Source of the DNA: Prochlorococcus sp. AG-409-L21
Lineage (GTDB): Bacteria; Cyanobacteriota; Cyanobacteriia; PCC-6307; Cyanobiaceae
DNA: 64,000 nucleotides
Reading direction: 5' to 3'
Assembly: GCA_003215475.1 (NCBI GenBank)
Contig: QCKH01000004.1
Coordinates: 1 to 64,000, forward strand
The translations under genes and the position numbers were made by a program. The notes beneath the pieces were generated by a model, which made no database searches, had not been told where the DNA came from, and saw only the letters and a list, made by a program, of their open reading frames with translations. Below, one piece after another: positions 29,608-39,007 of the stretch. Numbering within the stretch: the first letter of the stretch is position 1; each line of letters starts with the position of its first letter.

Positions 29608-32526
29608 ATGGCGAATATAAAAGGAAATATTACAAACCCAATTACTTTAAACGGTAAAGTTGTTTCAGAAATAGAGGTAAGGACTGATTTTACTCCAACC
29701 TTAAATGTTAGTTATTTGGCAAATTCTTTATCACCTTCCCTTTTTACTGTAAATAACGCTTATTTCTTAGATGATTTGTCTAATGTGAGAGATTTAATTT
29801 TTAAAAGTGTACCAGTAACATTAGGGAATAGTGCATTAAAAGATTCATCCCCTAATAAATTATGTTTATTTAATTATGAAGTGGATGGTGATGGTAATTT
29901 AGTAGATATGGATATATTTGCTAATATCCCAATGCAATACATAGATGGTGGTAAAACGTATACACAATATGGTGCTATTAGTGAGAAGAAAAATTATTTA
30001 GGGTGGGAGCCTTTGAGTAATGAAGACAAATATTCACACATTGAGAGAACAGATGTATATGGGTTTGATTATCCACAATTTACCCCTAGAGGCACTAGAA
30101 AGATACCTGTAACAGAAAGTGCGGATACTTTATGTGGCCCAGTTACTTATGTAGAAAATGAATATACCTATGATAGATTAAATTATAATTGGTTTTTCGG
30201 TAATAATGCGGGAATAAATTTTAATACAATAAAAAGTGGGGCAACACCAGTTACTATTACAGGTAGTGTAGTATCACAAGAAGGATGTTCTTCGATATCT
30301 GACCAAGAAGGTAATCTATTATTTTATACAGATGGTGAAAATGTTTATACTAAGTTAAATACTATAATGTTAAATGGGACTGGATTAAGTAGTTCAGGAA
30401 CCTCCACACAATCTAGTATTATAGTACCCCAACCTGATAGTAATAATTATTATATTTTCACTACGGATTTTGAAGGGAATCCAGATGGGTTTGAATATAG
30501 TATTGTTGATATGACTTTACAAGATGGTTTGGGGCAAGTAACTACAAAAAACATTAAGTTGATTAATAATCCAATAACTGAAAAAGTAACTTCTTGTAAT
30601 CACGCAAATGATGAAGACTATTGGGTTATTACACATACAAGTGGAGATTCTAGATATTACGCTTATAAGTTAAGTAGTAGTGGGTTAGTTGCACCTGTTA
30701 TTTCTAATATCGGTCAAGTTCATAACAGTAGTAGAGGGTATATGAAAACTTCTTTAAATGGGGATAAATTAATTTCCTTATTATACGATGAAAACATAAT
30801 TCAAATTTTAGACTTTGATGCGTCGGGAGGTACATTAAGTAATGAAATAGTTTTAACGGGATTAACATTTAGTAATGGTCCGTATGGATTAGAGTATTCT
30901 TCAGATTCTACTAAATTTTATGTTTCGGATGGGGCATCCCAAACTATTAAACAGTTTGATTTGAGTTACACTTCTTCCACAGAAATGGTGGAAAATGTAA
31001 TAGAAGTGGCATCTATAACTGACTCTAGTTTAGGTGCGTTGCAAATGGGTCCGGATGAAAAAATATATGTGGCAGACAATTTAAAAAATCATTTACATGT
31101 TATACATCGACCTAATGGATTAGGGGTACAATGTAATTTTCAAGAAAGAGGGTTTTATTTAACTGGTGTCACAAGTGGTATAACTTCTACATGGGGGTTA
31201 CCAAATACCGTCACAACCAAAGATCTTTCTTGTGACAGATATATTTACGTCAGTGAAAGAGATAGAACACCTTTTGAATTTGATTTAATAATGAATGATG
31301 TATCAAATGTTATTCAACCTAATATGTTGAACTTTACTGCGGAGATATATCCATTTAACCATAATACGGGTGCTTTTGATGTAGAAAGTTTATTTAACCA
31401 ATCATTTACTTATGATAGGTTTAGTGGAGAAAGCGGTACTACTTTATCTATACCAGTTAGTGGGGTTAGTGAAGGAGAATTTATAATTAAAGGTTATTAT
31501 GAATATCCGATAAAAACATTGCTCCAAAAACAGTTAGGTTTTAGAAGAAATAGTATAAATAATTATAAAAGAGGTACAGAGTATAATATCTATAACCCTG
31601 AAACGGATTGGTATTTTTTAAATATATATGAGGCAGATAAACCTACATTTAGTAATACAGATGTAACACCCGTCAGTACTATTAGTAATTTGAAGGTTGT
31701 TAGTACTTTTACTAATTCTGGAGACACTATTTTTTATTATAATTCTCAGTCTGATCCTATTGTAACTTATAATGGTGTGGTATTGGCTAAAGATATAGAA
31801 TATAGTGCAATTACAACAGGTACAACCCCATATGTTTTATTTAATACACCAACATTGGCGGATCAAATGGTTACTTTAGCTTATGTAGAAGAAGGTAATA
31901 CAAATGAGTTAATTGCAGATACTTATACCGTTATTGCACCAATAGCGAGTGGTAAAACAAATGAACAAACTTCTGAAGATAAATTGTATTATAATACAGA
32001 TAGGGCTAATTTTGAATTCTATTTAGAGATACAACCTTATGGTGACGTTATTTTTACATTAAATGGTACACCATTATCTAATAATATAGAATATCTTCGT
32101 TCTTCTAGTGATTTTAGAAGAATAATAATATTAGTTGATATTAAACCGGGAGATTTAATACAAGTATTTTATAATCCATTAACGGGTGTGTTTGGACCTT
32201 TACAAACGAATGAACCAACATTATCTTGGTCTATAGTTAATGCTCCTACATTAGGACAAAGTGGATTGTTCACAGTTCAAATAACCAATGTTACTGACGA
32301 GGATTATGAAAATGTACAATATTTTGATAGTGTACCATATGTGATTGGACAGAGAACATATTCAGTAACAATGAATTTATCTAATGCAGTGGCAGGTGAT
32401 AAATTAATGTATAGAATAAAAAATGAAAAATTTTATACCCCAATAGTGGGACAAATAATAACAAGTGTTGCTTATAGTGACTCAATTCCTATAGAAATAG
32501 TCACAAATAAGGGAAATATTTATTAA
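29608..32526 (+). CDS. tail/adhesion protein with a flavobacterial-type beta-propeller, 972 aa
   Basis: Residues 1-190 are phage structural-like. Residues about 193-535 contain WFFGNNAGINFN, EGCSSISDQEGNLLFYTDG, STQSSIIVPQPDSNNYYIFT and finally GLPNTV. This is the order and wording of the WD40-like propeller domain found in many secreted T9SS-type surface proteins of Flavobacteriia. The C-terminal 430 residues are beta-rich and may include Ig-like or fibre modules. No signal peptide is present, as expected for a virion part. The gene sits among baseplate and fibre genes, so a receptor-binding or surface-contact function is likely. The propeller was probably captured from a host. Confidence 0.85.
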   Translation: MANIKGNITNPITLNGKVVSEIEVRTDFTPTLNVSYLANSLSPSLFTVNNAYFLDDLSNVRDLIFKSVPVTLGNSALKDSSPNKLCLFNYEVDGDGNLVDMDIFANIPMQYIDGGKTYTQYGAISEKKNYLGWEPLSNEDKYSHIERTDVYGFDYPQFTPRGTRKIPVTESADTLCGPVTYVENEYTYDRLNYNWFFGNNAGINFNTIKSGATPVTITGSVVSQEGCSSISDQEGNLLFYTDGENVYTKLNTIMLNGTGLSSSGTSTQSSIIVPQPDSNNYYIFTTDFEGNPDGFEYSIVDMTLQDGLGQVTTKNIKLINNPITEKVTSCNHANDEDYWVITHTSGDSRYYAYKLSSSGLVAPVISNIGQVHNSSRGYMKTSLNGDKLISLLYDENIIQILDFDASGGTLSNEIVLTGLTFSNGPYGLEYSSDSTKFYVSDGASQTIKQFDLSYTSSTEMVENVIEVASITDSSLGALQMGPDEKIYVADNLKNHLHVIHRPNGLGVQCNFQERGFYLTGVTSGITSTWGLPNTVTTKDLSCDRYIYVSERDRTPFEFDLIMNDVSNVIQPNMLNFTAEIYPFNHNTGAFDVESLFNQSFTYDRFSGESGTTLSIPVSGVSEGEFIIKGYYEYPIKTLLQKQLGFRRNSINNYKRGTEYNIYNPETDWYFLNIYEADKPTFSNTDVTPVSTISNLKVVSTFTNSGDTIFYYNSQSDPIVTYNGVVLAKDIEYSAITTGTTPYVLFNTPTLADQMVTLAYVEEGNTNELIADTYTVIAPIASGKTNEQTSEDKLYYNTDRANFEFYLEIQPYGDVIFTLNGTPLSNNIEYLRSSSDFRRIIILVDIKPGDLIQVFYNPLTGVFGPLQTNEPTLSWSIVNAPTLGQSGLFTVQITNVTDEDYENVQYFDSVPYVIGQRTYSVTMNLSNAVAGDKLMYRIKNEKFYTPIVGQIITSVAYSDSIPIEIVTNKGNIY

Positions 32527-32544
32527 TAATATTTACATTGAGCA

Positions 32545-32552
32545 TATTTATA
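32545..32552 (+). promoter_or_regulatory. late-type TATTTATA element
   Basis: An exact TATTTATA lies 18 nt before the ATG at 32571, in a 44-nt gap that is otherwise AT-rich and featureless. Confidence 0.5.
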
Positions 32553-32570
32553 ATAAAATAATAATTAGTA

Positions 32571-34778
32571 ATGAGTTATATAAATAAACAAAATACCGCT
32601 TTAGTAAGAGTTAAGTTAACTGATATTGGTAGAGAACAATTAGCACAAGGAAAATTAACATATAATTCTTGGGTGGCAGGTGACTCAGAAGTGGACTATA
32701 ATTATGTTAAGGGATGGAAAGAATTTGTACCTAGTAGTAATGCGGCAACTGGGGAGTTTTTCTTTTATGGGGGAGACGGTTCAGTAACTAGAAATATTTA
32801 TTCAAAAGTTTTAAGACCTAAAGATGAACAACCATTTTTCACTTCATTTCTTTTAAATAACCAAAACGAATTTATACAACCAATTGATACACAAAGTAGT
32901 TTACAATTAATAAAAGGTGTTGTAAGTAATCAGGCGGCAGATAGAGGATTTTTCTCTGGGTCGACTGTTGATGTTGGGTTAACGGCACAAACTTCAACAG
33001 AGTTTATTAAAGAAAGTGGTACAATTGATTTATCTAATTTTACGGGTGAAATTGAGGCTACACCCTTCATACAAGGGGTTTTATCAGGAATTACACTAAC
33101 CGCAACCAGCGAAGATGATTATATAATGTTTAGATTTAGTAATCCAACGTTAGGTGATGTGGATACACCACAAATGACTGCAGCAACTGTCAATCAATTT
33201 TATAATATAACAAGTATTAGTGGTTCGACTATCAAAGTAGATAGAGAATTACCTAATTTTAGTGGTTTTGCTGGTACAATTATAACTTATTATACTCTAC
33301 CTGGTGGTGATGATCCGGAAGATGATTATTATGGATTACCATCGTTATCTTCTTATTGGAATACAGGTACACTTTCTTTTGATAGTAGTTGTGATATTTG
33401 TGTAGAAAATATACCAGTGTGGAATATGAACAATGTGTGGACAGAAAATATGGCAGGACAATGGAAAGAAAACACACAAAATTACCATAATCACACATTA
33501 TTTGGTTCAGAACAATATGCAGGAACTAAACAATATCTAAAATATAATGAAAACCCAACAGTTACACTTAATAGTAATCAGTTATCTGTTAGTTATATGG
33601 ATCAATATGTAAAAGGTATTTCTATTATCCATTATACTAATAGTTGTATTTCTAATTTTTATGGGGAAATGTTTAATATAGACGGACAAAGTGGTAAATT
33701 ATTGAATTTAGATATTCCTGTAATGTGGCACAGACGAAGTGACGGAGGAACTGCCAGTGGTACTACATTAGGAATGAGATTTGTTAGTGACACAATAGAA
33801 AAAACATTAAGTAATACTGATATAGAATATTATGATTTAATAGAGTTTAGTGGAATGTCTGTTACACCAGATGCACCATTAGCAGTGGGTAAAGTATTCC
33901 CACAATTAAAGATTGTGGTTATTGATAATGAAGAATTGTTGGCAGCAATGTCTTATAAATCAAATAGAAACTACTCACTTCCTGATTTGGCAGCTAATTT
34001 AATCCCATGTGTAGATGGTGATTGTACCGGATGTTTAAGTGCGGGCGAGTCGATGTTTTTAACATATGCTTTACAATATACGGGTAGTACAGGATTTACA
34101 ACTGTTTTACCTTGTCAAAGATATACAATACTAGAAAATAATACTCAAAGTGATAAAGATTTACAATTTAGAATTAATAATGTGAGTCAATTACCTTATA
34201 TGAGAAAATTAGAATCACCTTCATATGATGGTTATGGATTTTATGCAAATCAGTTTGTTTTATTAGCACAAAAAATAAATAAAGCAACACAGACTAGACC
34301 AAATCCATCTGAATGGAGAGTAGTAGATTACACAAGTCCTTTAATAACTAGTGTAGCTGGAGAAACTATTGACCCAATTCTTTTGGAAAATCAAAATAGT
34401 GCAAATACAGGATTTGAATTAATAGGTAGTGTGTATGATGCAGCAAGTGCCAATACATTTAATTTAGGGGTTGAATTAGACTTACCTAAAGGAGATAGTT
34501 ATGGTAAATTAAATTTTGGGGATGAAAGATTATTTTATGGTAATTTAAGAACTTTTATTGGTGCAACAATATACAAAACTTTATTTACCATAAATGTGGA
34601 TGGAGCTACTTTACAAAGTAGTTGTAATACCACTTATACTGTAGGTACAGATAGATTTATTTCTGAAGTGGGAATTTTAGATAGTGATGGTAATTTAGTA
34701 TTAGTAGGTAAATTATCTAGACCAATAAGAATAGCGGATAGTAGTACTGCCTCTATTGAACTAACAATTGATTTTTAA
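32571..34778 (+). CDS. tail fibre-like protein, 735 aa (paralogue of the next gene)
   Basis: The N-terminus has ALVRVKLTDIGREQLAQGKL followed by WVAGDSEVDY, and the C-terminus has ISEVGILDSDGNLVLVGKLS. The same two blocks recur in the following gene (TAKLTLAGRQRL, VLGDSDANY; ISEVALTDVTGEILAIGKAD), so the two are paralogues. The C-terminal pattern (N/S-E-V-G-L-x-D-x-D-G-x-L-x-x-x-G-K) resembles the domain in phage tail-collar fibre proteins. The middle holds CysxxCys pairs (CDICVENIP; CTGCLS) and beta-rich sequence. A fibre or baseplate attachment role is inferred. Confidence 0.83.
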   Translation: MSYINKQNTALVRVKLTDIGREQLAQGKLTYNSWVAGDSEVDYNYVKGWKEFVPSSNAATGEFFFYGGDGSVTRNIYSKVLRPKDEQPFFTSFLLNNQNEFIQPIDTQSSLQLIKGVVSNQAADRGFFSGSTVDVGLTAQTSTEFIKESGTIDLSNFTGEIEATPFIQGVLSGITLTATSEDDYIMFRFSNPTLGDVDTPQMTAATVNQFYNITSISGSTIKVDRELPNFSGFAGTIITYYTLPGGDDPEDDYYGLPSLSSYWNTGTLSFDSSCDICVENIPVWNMNNVWTENMAGQWKENTQNYHNHTLFGSEQYAGTKQYLKYNENPTVTLNSNQLSVSYMDQYVKGISIIHYTNSCISNFYGEMFNIDGQSGKLLNLDIPVMWHRRSDGGTASGTTLGMRFVSDTIEKTLSNTDIEYYDLIEFSGMSVTPDAPLAVGKVFPQLKIVVIDNEELLAAMSYKSNRNYSLPDLAANLIPCVDGDCTGCLSAGESMFLTYALQYTGSTGFTTVLPCQRYTILENNTQSDKDLQFRINNVSQLPYMRKLESPSYDGYGFYANQFVLLAQKINKATQTRPNPSEWRVVDYTSPLITSVAGETIDPILLENQNSANTGFELIGSVYDAASANTFNLGVELDLPKGDSYGKLNFGDERLFYGNLRTFIGATIYKTLFTINVDGATLQSSCNTTYTVGTDRFISEVGILDSDGNLVLVGKLSRPIRIADSSTASIELTIDF

Positions 34779-34788
34779 AAATATTCTA

Positions 34789-36087
34789 ATGGGATTTATA
34801 AGTTCAGCAACAACAGTATCAATAACCGCTAAATTAACTTTAGCTGGTAGACAAAGACTATTAACACAAAGCAATCAAATATTAACACACTTTGTTTTAG
34901 GTGATTCAGATGCCAATTATAGAACTAGTGGTTTGTTAAGTACAGGTACAGTTCCCGCTAATAGTGGTAACTTAGGTGAAAATGGTGGAGTGAATGATAA
35001 TATAGATGTGGGTGTAGGTATTAAAAATAAATTATATTTAGATAATACACAAATTAATATAAAGCCAGTTGAGTCGGGTTCTAATGTAGTAAGTAACACT
35101 ACGGTATCATTAGGGGAAACTGTAGTAAGTGGTACTAATTTAACTTATGCATTATTAAATAAAAATGATGGTACATCATCTTTCACTAATTATTTTGAAA
35201 GTTTAAGATTACCTATACTACCATCTAAGAAAAATTTGTTTACTGGTTCTACATCAGCCGATGGTGGTTGGGCAGATACTGCGTTTAGTGGTTTGGCTAG
35301 TGATAGAGTATTAATGTTATCGATAAACACTGATAGTTATGGTGAATTAATAGATGGTAAGAGTATAAAAGCAACTTTACCAATAGCAACAGGGTATACT
35401 TCAGGTGGAGATGTTACTGGAATTACTACCTATGATTGTTATTCTACTTTTGTTAATAGTGGACAATTTAGTTTAGTACAACAAGATGGTAGATATAAAG
35501 ATGGTTCTGTTTTTACAGATGGGTTATTCGGTTCTAATTTCCCAGTTACTTATATGGTTTCTGATAATATACAACGACCAAATAATGATGTATTAAAAAG
35601 TTGGTCAACAGGATATGATTCATTTAAACCGTTTAGTGTTAATAATAAATCTTTGATTAATACTAAAAATGTTACACCAACTAACATTAATGCAGATAAG
35701 GTAATAGGTGTTGCTTATTTAGATAAAGGTTTGATTGCGTTTACGGATCCCGCAATTGTAGATAACATTGCTACTAATTTTTCAGGTGATACTGAAACCG
35801 GTATTGAGACAAATAGTTTTGGTTTCTATTATTATACTGGTGGTACATATAATACTACAGTAGATAGTATCCTAAATAATTTAGTACAAAATGTAGTATG
35901 TATTGCAGGAAGAGGAGAATTTTTTAGGTCTAATAACCCAACTATTGATATTAATGATAATGTGAGAATTAGTGAAGTGGCACTTACTGATGTTACTGGT
36001 GAAATATTAGCAATAGGGAAGGCAGATAGACAAATTATTAAAAAGAAGAATGACTTTGTAATATTTGATGTACAAGTTGTTATATAA
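34789..36087 (+). CDS. tail fibre-like protein, 432 aa (paralogue of the previous gene)
   Basis: The frame can be extended to a TTG at 34768, but that would overlap the upstream gene. The ATG at 34789 (MGFISSATTVSITAKL) starts 10 bases after its stop and fits the paralogue's N-terminal block. It shares the N-terminal AKLTLAGRQRL/GDSDANY and C-terminal SEVALTDVTGEILAIGKAD blocks with the 735-residue protein, but lacks most of the middle. This suggests duplication followed by divergence of the central receptor or spacer region. It is the last gene of the tail block. Confidence 0.82.
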   Translation: MGFISSATTVSITAKLTLAGRQRLLTQSNQILTHFVLGDSDANYRTSGLLSTGTVPANSGNLGENGGVNDNIDVGVGIKNKLYLDNTQINIKPVESGSNVVSNTTVSLGETVVSGTNLTYALLNKNDGTSSFTNYFESLRLPILPSKKNLFTGSTSADGGWADTAFSGLASDRVLMLSINTDSYGELIDGKSIKATLPIATGYTSGGDVTGITTYDCYSTFVNSGQFSLVQQDGRYKDGSVFTDGLFGSNFPVTYMVSDNIQRPNNDVLKSWSTGYDSFKPFSVNNKSLINTKNVTPTNINADKVIGVAYLDKGLIAFTDPAIVDNIATNFSGDTETGIETNSFGFYYYTGGTYNTTVDSILNNLVQNVVCIAGRGEFFRSNNPTIDINDNVRISEVALTDVTGEILAIGKADRQIIKKKNDFVIFDVQVVI

Positions 36088-36089
36088 AT

Positions 36090-36106
36090 AAAACCTCATA
36101 GGTTTT
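36090..36106 (+). terminator. weak hairpin after the fibre genes
   Basis: AAAACCT (36090-36096) pairs with AGGTTTT (36100-36106) around a 3-nt loop. There is no clear T run beyond the stem, so termination would be weak. Confidence 0.35.
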
Positions 36107-36126
36107 AATAAAAAAAATGTTTTATA

Positions 36127-36759
36127 ATGAGTAGAATACTAGGATTAGATGTGTCCACAAAAACTATAGGGATAGCATTATTTGAAGATCAAGGAGAAAA
36201 AGGAAAATTACAATTATTAACCCACATAACCCCTAAAGTTAAACCCAAACCAACAAATAATATTGAGACTTTAATTAAAAAAGTGCAAATTTTTGAAAAC
36301 GATTTTTTAGAAAAATATAGTGATATAGAAATTGATAGGGTGTTTATTGAAGAACCTTTATTACGTTCTAATAATGTAAATACTGTGGCAACCTTATTAA
36401 GGTTTAATGGTATGATTTGTAGGTCAGTTTACGAAGTTTTAAATATTGTACCAGAATTTGTTTCTTCTTATGATGCTAGAAAGTTTGCGTTTCCAGAATT
36501 AATGCAAATCAGACTATTTAAAAAATCGGGAGATAGATATAGCGAGAAAGAGATACAAAAGAAAAATCCTGTGTTATTTGGTGGGTTACCATACGACATA
36601 GATAAAAAAGTAGTAATACATCAAAAAGTCAGCGAATTAGAACCTCAAGTTATATGGATGTACGATAAACACAACAAATTAACTAAGGAAAATTATGATA
36701 TGACAGATGCGTATGCGTGTGTGTTGGGGGGTATGAGAAAGTGTGGTGATTGGTCATAA
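36127..36759 (+). CDS. RuvC-like Holliday junction resolvase / RNase H-fold nuclease
   Basis: Expected to cut branched DNA during recombination or before packaging. Seen: an N-terminal strand with the first acidic residue in ILGLDVSTKTIGIAL (Asp8), a second acidic site in VFIEEPLL, and a C-terminal acidic residue in MTDAYACVLGG. This is the D-E-D arrangement of RuvC-type nucleases. At 210 residues it is slightly longer than bacterial RuvC (about 170). The middle contains a basic region (RLFKKSGDRYSEKEIQKK). The gene begins the second nucleic-acid block, just before the primase promoter, and fits a T4 gp49-like role by analogy only. Confidence 0.82.
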   Translation: MSRILGLDVSTKTIGIALFEDQGEKGKLQLLTHITPKVKPKPTNNIETLIKKVQIFENDFLEKYSDIEIDRVFIEEPLLRSNNVNTVATLLRFNGMICRSVYEVLNIVPEFVSSYDARKFAFPELMQIRLFKKSGDRYSEKEIQKKNPVLFGGLPYDIDKKVVIHQKVSELEPQVIWMYDKHNKLTKENYDMTDAYACVLGGMRKCGDWS

Positions 36760-36791
36760 TTTGGTTAATTAAAATAAATTCACTATATTTG
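36760..36791 (+). promoter_or_regulatory. Bacteroidota-type promoter for the primase gene
   Basis: TTTG (36760-36763), 20-nt spacer, TATATTTG (36784-36791): a full match to the Bacteroidota consensus. The ATG follows after only 5 nt, so the transcript would be leaderless or nearly so. The first box lies at the end of the resolvase gene. Confidence 0.75.
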
Positions 36792-36796
36792 TGGAA

Positions 36797-37744
36797 ATGT
36801 CACAACTTATAGTAGAAATATTAGAGGATGTATTAGGTAACTCCAAAAAACATTACGAAAACAAAAGTCAAATATCTTTTGATTGTCCTGTGTGTTCATC
36901 CATTAAAGGATTAGATTGTGGGGACGGGAAAGGTAATTTAGAAGTTAATTATAATCATCATGTTTATAAATGTTGGGCATGTTCGGAAACTCATGGTACA
37001 CATGGTACAATAAATAAATTAATCCGAAAGTATGGTAATAAAACCCATTTAAAACAATATCAATTAGTTATACCTGATAATAAAAGAATTATTGGTGAAA
37101 AAGAAAAAGTGGTAATAAATGGATTACCCAAAGATTTTACTTCATTAACTATAGATAGGGATGATAATGGTTACCGACAAGCCATACAGTATCTTAAAAA
37201 GAGAAACATTGGTTTAGACTTAATTAAAAAGTATAATTTAGGTTATGCAAATACTGGCGACTATAGAGGTAGAATAATATTCCCTTCATATGATTCTGAT
37301 GGTAATATAAACTATTTTTTAGGTAGGAGTTATGAAAAGTATAGTAAATTAAAATATAAGAATCCAGAAGTATCCAAAATGGGTATTATATTTAATGAAG
37401 GCAAGATAAATTGGGATTCAAACATATATTTAGTAGAAGGTGTGTTCGATCATATAACATTACCCAATAGTATTCCTATGTTAGGTAAAGTACTAAATGA
37501 TTTATTGTTTAAAAAGTTAATTGATTGTGCATCTGCAAAAGTTATCATTGTTTTAGATAATGACGCAGAAAAAGATGCAATTAATTTATACAGAAGACTT
37601 AATAGTACTAAATTAAATGGGAGAGTATTAATGGTATATATGCCAAAAAGATTCGATTTATCAGATGTACACCAAAGATTGGGTAGTAAGGGTGTAATTA
37701 AATTAATTACTACTGCAAAACGTATAAAAGAAAGTTTATTATGA
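36797..37744 (+). CDS. DnaG/gp61-like primase
   Basis: Makes RNA primers for lagging-strand synthesis with the helicase at 5246. Seen: an N-terminal zinc-binding domain with CPVC (Cys30, Cys33) and CWAC (Cys59, Cys62) and His residues between them, the segment GRIIFPSYDSDGNINYFLGR, a TOPRIM-type YLVEGVFDHI with the catalytic Glu, and a later VLDNDAEKDA with the paired Asp residues. This is the CHC2-primase-TOPRIM order of DnaG. At 315 residues it is like phage gp61 (342) and lacks the bacterial helicase-binding C-domain. The frame starts with GTG at 36791, but that codon overlaps the -7 box, so the ATG at 36797 is chosen. The end overlaps the next gene (ATGA). Confidence 0.9.
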   Translation: MSQLIVEILEDVLGNSKKHYENKSQISFDCPVCSSIKGLDCGDGKGNLEVNYNHHVYKCWACSETHGTHGTINKLIRKYGNKTHLKQYQLVIPDNKRIIGEKEKVVINGLPKDFTSLTIDRDDNGYRQAIQYLKKRNIGLDLIKKYNLGYANTGDYRGRIIFPSYDSDGNINYFLGRSYEKYSKLKYKNPEVSKMGIIFNEGKINWDSNIYLVEGVFDHITLPNSIPMLGKVLNDLLFKKLIDCASAKVIIVLDNDAEKDAINLYRRLNSTKLNGRVLMVYMPKRFDLSDVHQRLGSKGVIKLITTAKRIKESLL

Positions 37745-38127
37745 AATTATTTTTAGATGATGTAAGAGTACCCTACGATGTTTTTAGATTAACAGTTAAT
37801 CCACTATATGAAAATAATGAGGATTGGGTTATTGTTAGAGATTACTACCAATTTATTAATGTGATTACTAAATTCGGTGTACCAGAATATATTTCTTTCG
37901 ATCACGATCTTTCGTATGATGCATATTTAAGTGAAAACCAAAAAGGAGATATAAAATATGATAGTCTTAAAGAAAAAACTGGTTATGATGCATGTAAATG
38001 GTTATGTGAATATTGTGAGGATAATAATATAGATATCCCTAATTATTATGTCCACTCTGCTAACCCAGTTGGTGCGAAGAATATTGACAGATATTTAAAA
38101 AATTTTAAAAAATATTTGGCAGTTTAA
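37741..38127 (+). CDS. cREC-like (cyclic-phosphate processing receiver) domain protein, 128 aa
   Basis: The N-terminus MKLFLDDVRVP and the segment YISFDHDLSYDA, followed by TGYDACKWLCEYCE and YVHSANPVGAKNI, match the receiver-fold family called the cyclic-phosphate processing receiver domain. That family has been linked to RNA end chemistry by others. Asp6/Asp7 and the Asp-His-Asp trio look like the metal/catalytic site. The ATG overlaps the primase stop (ATGA), so it is translated together with primase. The actual substrate is unknown. Confidence 0.65.
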   Translation: MKLFLDDVRVPYDVFRLTVNPLYENNEDWVIVRDYYQFINVITKFGVPEYISFDHDLSYDAYLSENQKGDIKYDSLKEKTGYDACKWLCEYCEDNNIDIPNYYVHSANPVGAKNIDRYLKNFKKYLAV

Positions 38128-38146
38128 AATATTTTTTGTAATTTAG
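38115..38146 (+). promoter_or_regulatory. Bacteroidota-type promoter
   Basis: TTTG (38115-38118), 20-nt spacer, TAATTTAG (38139-38146; one mismatch to TAnnTTTG). ATG 21 nt further at 38168. The first box is inside the end of the preceding gene. Confidence 0.5.
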
Positions 38147-38167
38147 TGTTAACAAAATCAAACAACT

Positions 38168-38689
38168 ATGAATAATTTAAATGCAATCCGAAAAAACGAA
38201 ACTTCAACAAGTAACTACCCAGAGATAGACAATAAGTTCTATTATGGTAAAGTATCTCAGTATGATAACACTGGTAAATACTTTGAGTTTAGTGTTACTA
38301 ATCACTTAGACGAAAACAAGAAGTATAAATTTCGTTACACCGCAAAATGTAAAGCAGGTTTCCTTAATATTAGTGAAACTCGTTACGATCAGACACCAAA
38401 ACAGTTTATTGAACAAACTTATGGATTTTTAGAGAACGTACAAGTATGGAGTGAATCTGAAAACCCAACAGAAGATCATAAGGGTATTTGGTTAAATGTA
38501 TTATGTACTAAAGGGAAAAAATTCTATTCTATCGATAAGAGTTTCCTTTTGAATCTGACTGTAAGTAATATGCACAACGCTTGGAAGAAGATGGTAGATT
38601 ACGATCTATGGAAGAGAATGGGTACTAAGACTCACGCAGATTATCCTTACAAAATGAATAATGTCGCTACCGAAGAGGTGGCGGCATAA
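38168..38689 (+). CDS. hypothetical protein, 173 aa
   Basis: A soluble basic/aromatic protein. The N-terminal part looks like a small beta barrel (NKFYYGKVSQYDNTGKYFEF, then KYKFRYTAKCKAGFLNISE), reminiscent of OB-like folds. The C-terminal part is helical. It has its own host-type promoter and its codon choice is a little less AT-biased than its neighbours, with more C at third positions (for example in GAC, AAC and TTC codons). This may reflect strong expression. No family recognised. Confidence 0.8.
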   Translation: MNNLNAIRKNETSTSNYPEIDNKFYYGKVSQYDNTGKYFEFSVTNHLDENKKYKFRYTAKCKAGFLNISETRYDQTPKQFIEQTYGFLENVQVWSESENPTEDHKGIWLNVLCTKGKKFYSIDKSFLLNLTVSNMHNAWKKMVDYDLWKRMGTKTHADYPYKMNNVATEEVAA

Positions 38690-38708
38690 ACCTTAAAAAA
38701 AAACAATT

Positions 38709-38993
38709 ATGAAATATTTTAACAGACATCAATGTATGAAAAGAGAAACTTTAAGTAGTATCTCCAAAGTTATAACTGATTTATTTGGAATAGATGGTAT
38801 TAGTCCTTTTGGTGGTATCTCTAATATGTTATATGGGTTATATGACGGATTTGACTATTCTGACAAAATTCGTTCACACGAAGAAATGGAAATCATTAAA
38901 GAACAAAGAATGGATTTGTATGAAAAGATTTTAAATATCTGTAAGGATATTGATACATATCCTAAACACGATTATGACGTAACAGTTCACTAA
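38709..38993 (+). CDS. hypothetical protein, 94 aa
   Basis: A small soluble protein of 94 residues starting 19 bases after the previous stop. The centre is Gly-rich (FGIDGISPFGGISNMLYGLY) and the rest helical and charged. No motif, signal peptide or membrane segment. Probably co-transcribed with the gene before it and the sigma factor after it. Confidence 0.72.
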   Translation: MKYFNRHQCMKRETLSSISKVITDLFGIDGISPFGGISNMLYGLYDGFDYSDKIRSHEEMEIIKEQRMDLYEKILNICKDIDTYPKHDYDVTVH

Positions 38994-39007
38994 ATAATAA
39001 CAATAAT

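Noticed and set aside
34768-34788. TTG start for the 432-residue fibre-like protein
   Set aside because: It would overlap the upstream gene, whereas the ATG at 34789 fits the paralogue's N-terminus and the gap.
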